DNA from: Vombatus ursinus
Lineage: Eukaryota; Chordata; Mammalia; Diprotodontia; Vombatidae
NCBI RefSeq assembly: GCF_900497805.2
Contig: NW_020954719.1
Location: 1,240,001-1,304,000 of the forward strand
Direction: 5' to 3'
DNA length: 64,000 nt
Shown here: positions 54,831 through 64,000 of the stretch, one piece after another
How positions within the stretch are numbered: position 1 is the first letter of the stretch
Layout: every line of letters starts with the position of its first letter
The notes under the pieces: generated by a model
Seen by the model: only the letters and a program-made list of their open reading frames with translations
The model's database searches: none
What the model was told of the DNA's origin: nothing
Position numbers and translations under genes: made by a program

Positions 54831-55640
54831 ACTGTTCTTCTAAAATGAAATTTTGCCTTTTCCCAAATTATTTGATTTTTTTTTTAACTTAAACGTCTTC
54901 CTTTCCAAGTTGGAGAGAAATTAATACTAGGTGGTCCTTAATCACCAGAAAAGGGTCCAGAAATTTATCCTGCAAAACTGTTTTTCACCTTTCTCTCAAT
55001 TTTTGGAGTCACTGGAGACAAAACTTATAAAGTGACTTTGGTTCTATTTAAGATTGAGCATCCTCTAGTCCCCCTAATACTAACCACAGTGCATGTTTAA
55101 CTAGCTTCATGCGTGTTCTCTGCAGGAGGGGAGAGAGAGGAAGGGAGGTGTGAGAGAGACAATAACACAATGCTAGGCACAATTTATCTTAAGTAAAGTA
55201 GCTAAAAGATCATAAACCTCTTGTATGCAACCTAAGTTGATAGTGAGGCTCCTCCTTCACCATAACCCACTCAGTATTCCCTGCCAAAACCTTCCCCTTC
55301 TTGGGGGCCCCATCATAGGGATAATTTAAAATATCTGCTCCTTTAGAGCTGAGAAGTTGTACCCCCTCATTTCCCAGGAACTGGGTAATGACTATTCCTC
55401 ACCTTTATCTAGTGATTCAGAATTGCCACCAAATAAGTAGGTTAAGGCAGTGGTGTCAAACTCAAATAGAAAGGAGCAGTGCACTAAAGCAACTCAACCA
55501 AGAGAGAGTCCTAGATTTCTCCCAAAGAGGAGTTTCTCAAAGTCTCGAGTGTAGCAAGCTGGGGATAGGGGACATGATGGAAATTGCCAGCTCCTCTCAA
55601 GCTGACTTCTTCCTAGAGTCTTTTCCTTCAGTCACCTGAA
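54831..55640. other. Unassigned, with one hAT-type terminus
   Basis: At 55,449-55,478 the word CAGTGGTGTCAAACTCAAAT is a hAT/Charlie-type end, close to the one at 7,126. No second terminus or transposase was found. A purine-rich run lies near 55,120-55,160. Confidence 0.45.
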
Positions 55641-55644
55641 ATAC

Positions 55645-56152
55645 AGTTGACTTTGTTAATTTTTTCTATTGAAAAGGGTGGTGGTGAAGGTGGGGAAAAT
55701 GACATGATAGTTGTCTGTAAGTACATGAAGGCCTATCACACTGAAGAGGGTTTAAATTTGTTCAGCTTGTTCCCTGAGGGTAGAGTCAAAAGCCATGGGT
55801 AGAAATTACAATGAATCAGATTTAGGCTTTAGGCTTTAAGCAAAACTTCTTAACAGTTAAAGCTGTGACAATTTGGAATGGAATGCTTCAAGAGGCAGTG
55901 GATTCCCCTTACAGGAGTTCCTCAAGCAAAGGCTACAAGATGATCTGTCCAGTATATTACTGAGGGGGTTATTTTTCATGAAGTTTAAATTAAAGTATTA
56001 ATACTAATATTTTGTTATTTTATTATATTATATCTTATACTTATATAGAAATAAATAGGAATATACAATATATTATACTTTAATTAAATGTTAATATTAA
56101 AATAAAAAGGACCTCAGGATCCTTTCCAATATTTGAGTCTTTGTGGTTCTGT
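55645..56152 (+). mobile_element. CR1/L3-type 3' end, interrupted
   Basis: The order AGGCCTATCACACTGAAGAG, AGTCAAAAGCCATGGGTAGA, TTTAGGCTTTA, ACAATTTGGAATGGAATGC, AAGAGGCAGTGGATTCCCCT and TCAAGCAAAGGCTACAAGAT follows a common ancient CR1-clade 3' region. Its last part, GACCTCAGGATCCTTTCC to TCTTTGTGGTTCTGTGA, appears at 56,110-56,152 after an AT-rich insert. Confidence 0.7.
55976..56109. repeat. AT-rich insert in the CR1/L3 element
   Basis: About 134 bases of almost pure A/T with partly mirrored words (TTAAAGTATTAATACTAATA against TATTATACTTTAATTAAATG). It separates two parts of the CR1/L3 3' end that are otherwise consecutive. Confidence 0.7.
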
Positions 56153-57570
56153 GAGAACAGCTATAATCCAAACACAAATTGGCTCATTTTTCAGAGGGGA
56201 GACAGGGCATGGCGATCCAAAGGGCTCAGGTGAATGGCTGAAGAAACTGCTAATCAGAAAAGTCAGAGTAATAATCAGTCAGGGATTAAGAAAGCAAAAT
56301 TCAGGGAGTACCACAGAGCTGACACCTTTGCCTCCTCCGGACTCAGCCATCCCAAGTGATCTGGGAGCCTATAAGTAGCCTACCCTAACACTTTGTAAAA
56401 AGCATCACATCTGTAACAGCTACAAAGTTTCCAAGGTCCTTTTCTTCTCTGTGTAAGAGGGGTTGTTCCAGGGCTCCCCTGACCAACATCCCACCCCTCT
56501 TTACACTGTAACATTCTGCTACTGTTTAACCTCCTGCCAGTCATTAAGATTCCATTCTGTCTCTTCCGGTTCTTTTTGCTTTTTAAAATACTTCTGCCAT
56601 TATTTTCAAGAACACTTCACTTTGCCTTATAAACTGAAGAGGCACTCAGGGGTATGCTGGCTCCCTGTCTTTCCTCTTTTTAATATTGTGATTGACAGAT
56701 GGCAAAGAGCTGAAGAGTTTTGCAGAAGATTTGACACTAATACTGTTGGGATCAAAGCAAGAAACATATTTAAGAAACAAACCTTTTTGGGGTGCTGCTG
56801 CTCCTAGTGGGGCAGCTGGGTCTGTAGATGGCTTACACATCAAGGTGTTGGATTTATAAAAGGGAATCAGGTGATGCTTTGCAAGCTTTACACAACTTGC
56901 ACAAAGTGTTGCCTCAGGGCACTCAGGAGTCAAATATGGATGGCTCAACAATATGGGGTCAATCTCAGGTGTGAGATAATCCTATTTACACAGAGACTCT
57001 ATCTTTGTGGACTTAAGTTAACTGTCTCTTCATCAATACCACACTAACACCTAATTAACAATTCATACTGTGAAAACACCTTTAACACACTCATTCCTAT
57101 GCTGTTCTATGAATGTTGAATGCCTGCTATATTGAAGTTCATCTACAACTTAATGAGTTGCAAATATTTTTTATTCTCATGATCGTTGTGCATAACACAT
57201 TCTAACTTACAACATACCATGAGATCATAGCATGCTCATTTTCTTTGTCTTGTGAATTTATTATCCAGAACAGCAAGGATCATAACTTCTCAGACAAATA
57301 AACCTATCACCATTCACTAGATATGTCCCTTATTTGTTCAAAGGTCTACCAACAATTCAAGGAGATGGCATTGAAACTGTATATCCTATAGGGCATTTTT
57401 CTCACCTCTCACCTCTCCCTGATCCTAAGATTTCACTTCTTGATTAAAATAGGCAGAAGAACAATAAATAAAGGAACATGAAAACATGTGTTTGTTCCAT
57501 AAATGTGAAACAGATTCAGCCAAAATGACTCTGAACTTAGCTTTTAAAAATAATATCTAAAATTTTACGT
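56153..57570. other. Unassigned sequence
   Basis: No exon or RNA gene. A 114-codon frame at 56,463 and a 101-codon frame on the other strand overlap and look like chance. Some LTR-like texture occurs at 56,640-57,000. Confidence 0.3.
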
Positions 57571-57579
57571 TCATAAGAG

Positions 57580-58330
57580 AGATATGATTTTCCATATTAA
57601 GTCTAAAAGGAAGAAACTGTAATAGATGATTGGTGAGCATGGGCAGCATTCTTGGCAAATGGAATCCCCATGTGGAAGAGACTGGGGAACCTGCTTATAG
57701 AAAAGCATATAATGGCTATGTAATGAAAGGGCCCTGTATAATGAGACATGCACCCTAAGAAATATGGATTTCTCTTTCCGCAAAGCAAAGTGAAGATATC
57801 TGAAGGGCACAAAGGCCAGCCTAGGGAGATCTTGATTCCTCTTTTCCCCAGATGGGAAATGGAGAGAGACAATGCCTGTGAAATCAGAAGTGATCTTTAT
57901 TAGGCAGGGAAGTTTCTCATGCACATGGGAGCAGACAACCTAATGCTGAAACAGCTCAATTTGAGAAAGCAGGAACATGGTTTATGTTATTTTCAGACAA
58001 AAGAAAGTGGGGAATGGGCTGGTCCAAGGAGGAAAAGGGACATGTTGTGGATGGAGAACTCTAGACGTGAGGGGAGGAGTGCCAGAAAGCTGGGGGATAA
58101 GGAATTCCAGGGATGGAAGCACTAATATAGTCCAAAGCTTGTGTATGAACAACATAAGTGGGGTGTCAGATACTTCAGGATGGCTCCAAGAATCCAAGGC
58201 TAGCTGATAGCTTATCTCCAGAGACTGATTATTCAAGGCTAGCTTAAGCTAAGTCAGCTGCAGGGTCACTGATTCTGCACTTCCAGCCAGGTTTCACTCT
58301 TGGTCACCATAAAAGATTATTGGTTTGTCA
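57580..58330 (-). mobile_element. Possible LTR, minus orientation
   Basis: An AATAAAG signal (reverse of about 57,896-57,902) lies in GC-richer LTR-like sequence. A 117-codon frame (57,924-57,571) covers the putative U5 and matches no protein I know. The ends are unresolved. Confidence 0.45.
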
Positions 58331-58349
58331 AGCCATTCTGTATACTGTG

Positions 58350-58889
58350 ATAATCATTTAAGATCAATTGAGCCCCAATAAGGGCCAAATGCCTGAATTA
58401 ATCTTTTCTGAGTGAACTAAAAATGCCTCTTTCTGTGTTAGCAACTACAGGACCAGATGGAACTGACCAGCATTCTTCCTGTTTGTGATCACTAAGCACA
58501 GGATACCTGGGACCAGACAATCTTTTGGAATAGTGGGACTTTTCTTATCTTTGTATCCTATGGACATATGTTATGTAAGGGAAACAGAGATATCCTGGAT
58601 CTATAATTTCAATTGACACTTTGACATTCTCTTATTTTATTGTATTTACAACCTATTCAACTAAGAAACTTCCTTTCCCATGCTATATGTTAAAAAACAT
58701 ATGGAGGCTATATTTTTTTAAGTAACATAGACATCCTGAGTCAGGGTTTAAATGTCCTCCAAAAATTGCTTGGGTCAACCAAAGTTAAAGCTCTGATTTC
58801 ATGTACATGTGCTAACTTAAGGGAATAAAACAATACAAATTTACTTATCACCTAGCTTGTTTTCTCTTTAACCAACTTTCAGGTCAACA
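58350..58889 (+). mobile_element. 5' LTR of a tRNA-His-primed ERV
   Basis: It ends CAGGTCAACA at 58,889, four bases before a retroviral primer-binding site. An AATAAAAC signal lies at about 58,824. The left end is not defined. See the leader entry that follows. Confidence 0.65.
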
Positions 58890-58893
58890 GTAA

Positions 58894-60600
58894 TGGTGCC
58901 GTGACATCAAATGGAACTGAAAGAATGGGAGAAAACACCAGCCCACCCCAGCAACGCTTTAGTGGCTCAGGTGCCTCAGGATCCGTTTTTTGCTGGAGTC
59001 CTAACCTTGACGGGGTCGGGTAAGTTTCTCCTGTTCCCATCTTCCATGGACCTTCCACTAGTTTGGTTGAAGTCCCAAAGAAAATTCCCTTTAAGCTAGC
59101 TCTGGAGTCGGGGATCAAATCCAAGTTCAGAAATTCCAGCTACTGTATCATTTAGGTCCCCTCTGGTAAGGATCAATCTAGGGAAATTGGCTATGGGTCA
59201 CTCAGAAACTAAAACTAAACATCTGGCTAACAAGACCACTGCCTCTTACATGTCAAGCCATTGGCAATCTGGTAATCACAAGTACTGCTAGTGCTGATGT
59301 CAGTTAAAAGATAACCTCAAATTATGTTGATCACAATGGGGTTCTTTTGACCGGTCAAAGTTACTTTATCTCAAAACCAAATTAAGTTTAAAGGCCAACA
59401 AAACATCTAGCCAAGAGTGGGAATGTTTTCATCATTGGGTTGTTGAGATGGCTGAGGGAGAAGGAAAGGCAGAAACCTCTTCCCTTAAGGTTCACAAAGT
59501 AGCTTCAGCACTTTTTCCCAGGCTCCGAATAATCCCTTTCCCCCTCCCCTTTTCTTTTAAAGGCTATGGTCCTGATGGGGACTCAGATCCCCGAATTTAA
59601 CTTCATTGGGACTTGCCTCTTTAAATCTGCAATCTCAGAGGCACGCTGAGGAAGGCTCACAGGATCCAGTTACACTATCAGGTCTTAGATCCTTGCAAAT
59701 TCCCCAACCCCACTCCCTCAGAATAATAATAATAGCCAATTTGTGTTGGGGGTTTTCTAACAAGCCTCTAATTCTCCTTCTCTCTGTCATTAGGTGCACA
59801 CTATGTCACTATGTTTGTATTGTATTTGTCCTGTCAATTTGTCTGTCAGTATGTATCTCTGTATCTATACCTTGTAAGATTATAATTGCAGCCAGAGACT
59901 TCTAAGGGCTGCAGCTAGGGAAACAACAAACTGTAAAACTCCTTTCCTTGTGGGTCCAGGCCTGGCCAGCCTAGACCTAGAATGAAAAGTTAGATACAGC
60001 TAAAGACATCTTAACAGATTCTGGAGATTTTGAGATTAATCATTAAGATGTTGGGAAATTGATCATTTTGGGATTGTTGAAGAAAGCTTCTGAGACTGGG
60101 GGTAATTCCAGGAGCTCATCCTCTGCTAAAACATCTCCTCCCAATCCTGATTCCTCAGCATTCCCCATTCCCTCCCCAGAGATAAGCATCTCAATATGGG
60201 GATTGTAAAAGAGAAGAGAATGCTGGAGAATTATAGGGAAAACTTAAATCAGCCTTTCCCATCTGGCAAAAGGAGGAGAGGAGCAGCTATCACAGACTAG
60301 CAGCGGCCCTAATGGCCCTGTGCCCTGGGCACCTTGCAGCACACCGTTCTAAGCAAGGCCTGGGAGTAACATCCAAGTTCAATACATTCTGCCCACCCTG
60401 CCCCAGCAGCTGCAAACAGCAAAATTCTGCAGCTGTGGGGAGAGGTGCACAGGTCAGAACTATGATGAGACTCCCTAAGCCCTGCCACCAAGAATTATCA
60501 CCACTGGGAAGGCCCTAGTATCAGCCACCCCAGACCCTGAAAGGCTTGGCAATAGCATTATGAAGTGAGAAGCCAACTTTTGCTCTTGGTAAGCCCCATA
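58894..60600 (+). mobile_element. ERV leader and gag-side fossil, tRNA-His type
   Basis: TGGTGCCGTGAC (58,894-58,905) is complementary to the 3' end of tRNA-His, the primer used by HERV-H-like gammaretroviral elements. A consensus leader splice donor (GTCGG then GTAAGTTT) follows at 59,019/59,020. Downstream is a T/G-rich leader-like stretch (59,800-59,870) and a proline/serine-rich region (60,120-60,190) of gag type. No pol or env was recognised, and no matching 3' LTR. The element is incomplete and looks old. Confidence 0.65.
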
Positions 60601-60609
60601 CTTCTCTGT

Positions 60610-61118
60610 TCCAGTTGCAGAAATGTGTTAACTTTGTAATTTATGACAAATTATTTTATCTCTGTATACCCTGTTTCCTGATTTGTAAATGAAGTGGACT
60701 GAGTTGTCACAAAAACAATCCCCCACCCTAGCCTGACCTCCTTAGTTTCTACAACAAAGGATTGCTAATCACGATTGTAACTTCCCCTACCTCAAAGGAT
60801 CGCCAATCCACAATTGTAAATTTCACTACATCAAAGGATTAGTATCTACGATTGTAAACTGCTGGGTATAAAGCTCTGTTATTTCCCTTGCTTGGCACTG
60901 TTTCTCCTAGGATTGCATCCAGGGGACAGTCGCCGGCCGGCTCCAGTAAATGCTCTCTATTTTCTAATTTGACGTGTGTCTGGTTACTCTTGGCCCGTCC
61001 ATTTCAGTAAAGGGAAAAATAATCACGGTTGTCGTTATGGGATCAAAATGATATAATGATTGTAAAGTGCTTAAAACAATGACTAGCATATATTAGACAA
61101 CATTATTATTATCTCTCT
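60610..61118 (-). mobile_element. MIR split by a solo LTR
   Basis: The left part has CCTGTTTCCTGATTTGTAAAT (to 60,704). The right part resumes at 61,007 with GATCAAAATGATATAATGAT, TGTAAAGTGCTTAAAACAAT and GACTAGCATATATTAGA. Together they form a mirrored MIR. Confidence 0.7.
60705..61006 (+). mobile_element. Solo LTR with three U3 repeats
   Basis: It begins TGTCACAAAAAC and ends CCATTTCA. Three copies of a ~40-base unit (CAAAGGAT ... ATTGTAA) occupy 60,755-60,868, then a TATAAAG box at 60,867-60,873 and a R/U5 segment with GGACAGTCGCCGGCCGGC. It lies inside a MIR. Family unknown; unlike the LTR at 58.4-58.9 kb. Confidence 0.75.
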
Positions 61119-64000
61119 AATTTAATGTAATTGTTCCATGCCTGATAAATTTGAAGTGGTTCTTAAATAACAGGAGAAATAAGATCAATAATTTCTATAT
61201 GTGATACTCTGGAAATGCAACTGATGTCATCTGAAGTTTATTGTTTATGTTATTACTATGTTTCTAAATTGTATTGTATTTCTAAAACTCTCTTAGATTG
61301 TAAAATTTGAGAGACCATTGTGAGGTAGAAATGTTGCATATGGATTGCTCTTTTAAAAGAATGTGGTAAAAATATTTAATGAGGTATATTTGGTTATAAG
61401 CAGGTAATAATAATACTGATATTTACTGTGATAGCAGATTTTTCATTTGAAATCTTGACTATTATAAAATATGGTGGTTTAAAGTTATAGTTTCAACATA
61501 TGAATGATGAGATGAATGACTCTCTGTGCAAGGGAAGTGCATTCATCTAATGGGTTGTTTCAAAATTTATTACTATTATGGAAGTAATATCTGTTTATAC
61601 TATGTGTCCTGTGGTACAAATATATTTTATTGTGAACAACTTATTGATATGCACTATTTTGGATTATTCTCCCATATATCAGGACCTCAATTGAAAAAAA
61701 AAAGTGTGAATTTATGGATAATAATCTTTTCTTTTAAAGTGCTAAGAGTATTGAGTCTTAGAAATTAAAACGTTACCATTAGTGATTATAAATCCAGATC
61801 TGATTTGCTCATCCAAATAAATTCAGGTCACCTGATGGTAATTAATTGGTTCTATTTCAAGTTTTAAATACATAAAAATTGCTTATGGTATGGTTATATT
61901 TCTGAATTTTTTATATGATGTAATCTGGTAAGCAAATTGTATCAGCTATGTTGTTGAAAAAGCAATTTCTAGAGATGTTAGATCAAGAATTGTAACCCCC
62001 CCCCAAAAAATGGGGAGAATGAATAGGTTGTAATAAACTTCCAAGTTTTATTTACCTTTAAGAGGAAATTTCACCTAAAATTCTTATTAAGCTTGTATAA
62101 AAGTTTCCTGTGTTGTGGAATTCCTGAGTAAATGAGAATCCTGGGGATATGTTAATTTGGAGATTTATGGACTACCACATTCACTATCTACATGAGATTC
62201 CAGAATGTAACAGTTTTTCCTAATTTCTAGAGATATATTTAAAGACAAAAAAAAGATACTGAGTAAATCTTTAAAGGCTTGATAATATTTGTTATTGTGA
62301 TAAGGCTAATTTAATTGGGTATGTTTTTCATGGCTTATTAAAAACTGAATTTTTTCTCCATTACAAACACCATTTTGACTAAGGAACTTTGTGATATCTA
62401 GGAATTCTATGATAACTAGGAATGTAGTTTGTTATAATACTTTTGGAATTTATTTATGTTGCTTAAGGATATTTTATGCCAACTTAGTCTTAATGAATTC
62501 CAATTTTAAAGGTTTATTTTTGCTTAAAGGTGGAAAAGAGAGATAAGTTTAGTGATTATTCTCCTTAACATCAGGATAAATTTTTAAACCTTTTTTAAAG
62601 AAGAGAAATACTTTTAGAAAAAATGTCGTTTGTTTTTTTTTTGAAAGCCTACTAAATTTTTATTTGCAAGATAATTTATTGCTAAACTATTGTAATGAGC
62701 TGTAAAGCAGAAGAGATCTTGCTGTTTTGATCTGAATCTGTAGTCATTCCATGGCCTAAGGAAGAGTTAAATTAGTGTTTAAACTTATATGTATAAGATT
62801 CAAATCCTGAAGTGTCTTATTCTTCCAGAATGAGTATAATTAGAGAAACTTGTGAACAAGGATATAAATCCATCAACTGTGAGGTTAGTCAGGAACCTCT
62901 TTGTTTTGTTTAAGGAATAGGATTCCAGTACAGTCATGTTAATGAAGAGTAGTAACTTATGAGCTCTTTTATGTTAACTTCATGGGAAATCTAATATTAT
63001 TTTTAATCTGGAATTAGAATATGTGCAGAAATTTATACAAACTTCTGAAGATTCACCTAAAGATGTTCCCATTGTTTAAGGGAATTATGAGAGCAGTGGT
63101 ATTTTTCTGTGATCAATCTTAGTGTTACCAATGTGAGATTAAATTCTTATTATCTAGGATATGTGATTTTATGGGACAGCAATTTACTATTATTTTGAGC
63201 TTTGATTACTGGAATAATTGTCCGAGTTGTAATGAAGCCAATAGTAGAATGACACGTGCTACAGGCTGAGAATTGCTAAAGATGGATGTCTGTGCCTGGG
63301 AAGAGTTTTGAGGATGACCTTGGACACAGCTTAGGTAGGATCTTCCTGACTCTGTTTCTCAATTGTGCTATTTCCTTTCTGAAAAGGAAAATTCCCCACC
63401 TAATTAATCCCGAGCCCTGCTTTTAACATCAAGTGACTACATGATTGGCTATCAGATATGACTCATGCCTGGAATCAAACAGAGGTAAGGAAGTTCTTTC
63501 CTTCTGATATGATATATGACATTGTCCCTCTTTTTCTTTTATGGCTTCTTTTTATAATCAAGAAGCTCTGTAAGTACAGTACTAAATTTGTTAAATAATA
63601 GATGGATACTGGAACATCTCTGAGTTACCATAATAGAATGCAAGTATGAATAGCTTACAATTTTAACTTACATTCATGGCCAAATAATAATAATATAGGG
63701 ATAACATCCTCCTAAGGGGGAAATGTTTAGACAAAGTAATAAGACAAAGATGTAATGTGATAGATGTCTAAATAGGATAGCAAATTTTGAGAAAAGCAAC
63801 AGCATTAGACTGATTCCTCTAAGAATTATATACGGATGTATATGATTGGCTTCCAAAATGTATCTATCATGGAAATCCAAGCTTTAAGTATGTTTTGGTA
63901 ATAAGATCTCAAATTTAGATTTTTATACCAAAAATTGTATAGGATAGTGGTAAAAGTAAGTGAAATTAATTCTCCTTTATTAAAATATCTGGTAATTTTA
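61119..64000. other. AT-rich unassigned region
   Basis: About 2.9 kb with low GC and many short T-rich and A-rich runs. No repeat family, exon or RNA gene was recognised. A good plus-strand splice-donor match (CAAACAGAG then GTAAGG) lies at 63,484, but the segment upstream has stops in all frames. It could be intergenic, intronic or unrecognised element interior. Confidence 0.35.

Noticed and set aside
56463-56951. Overlapping open frames of 114 and 101 codons on opposite strands
   Set aside because: Mutually overlapping, no domain, and in LTR-like sequence; treated as chance.
58894-61006. Treating the LTR at 60,705 as the 3' LTR of the tRNA-His ERV
   Set aside because: Its sequence differs from the LTR ending at 58,889 and it lies inside a MIR, so it is a separate insertion.
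63390-63484. Possible plus-strand exon before GTAAGG
   Set aside because: All three frames contain stops and no partner exon was found.
1-64000. CRISPR array, prophage, operon or toxin system
   Set aside because: Repeat content, splice signals and base composition are those of a mammalian chromosome; no regularly spaced repeats or prokaryotic gene layout exist.

Overview
The window looks like non-coding DNA from a marsupial nuclear genome. The evidence is its repeat content: many copies of a tRNA-derived SINE that opens GGGGCAGCTAGGTGGCGCAG and closes with CAAGTCACTTAACCCC plus an A-rich tail; L1 elements with the marsupial-type ORF1, 5' UTR and 3' end; ORF1-only half-L1 (HAL1) elements; well-preserved L2 LINEs with readable reverse transcriptase; MIR; and many solo LTRs. 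I cannot name the species. There are no bacterial-style genes, operons or CRISPR arrays, and no rRNA or functional tRNA gene that I can see. The long open frames are almost all pieces of mobile elements.

Layout. 1-5.1 kb: an L1 ORF2 fragment, a HAL1 3' part and LTRs. 5.1-6.8 kb: L2 3' ends, a near-perfect hairpin and an LTR-like block. 7.1-9.9 kb: a decayed hAT transposon on the minus strand, broken by an LTR. 10.7-15 kb: L2, SINEs, MIR, L1 and LTRs. 15.1-16.2 kb: two minus-strand LTRs. 16.5-21.3 kb: an end-to-end HAL1 and the 5' half of a true L1. 21.3-25.1 kb: mostly unassigned sequence with SINEs, an L2 piece and one good candidate host exon on the minus strand (24,763-24,887). 25.1-26.1 kb: a second HAL1 that ends inside ORF1 but has target-site duplications. 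26.6-31.8 kb: one L2 split by two L1 insertions, the larger of which itself holds a SINE and a solo LTR. 32-37.5 kb: CR1/L3, MIR, SINE and L2 debris.

37.5-38.4 kb is a CpG island, the only clear promoter-like region. It has minus-strand splice-donor matches, so with the exon at 24.8 kb it may mark the start of a host gene running leftward with a first intron of about 13 kb. I could not identify that gene. 39-43 kb holds L2, LTRs (one inside another) and L1 3' ends. 44.3-50.5 kb is a large minus-strand L1 block with inserted SINEs. 51.2-53.4 kb holds an ERV-L-like pol fossil on the minus strand with LTRs. 54-61 kb contains hAT and CR1/L3 pieces, the 5' LTR and leader of an endogenous retrovirus with a tRNA-His-type primer site, and a solo LTR inside a MIR. 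61.1-64 kb is AT-rich and unassigned.

The elements do not work together as a pathway. The window records successive insertions: L2, MIR and CR1/L3 are oldest, then hAT, L1/HAL1 and LTRs, with tRNA-SINEs among the latest. All family calls were made by eye from remembered consensus patterns, without alignment, so boundaries are approximate unless a target-site duplication is given.
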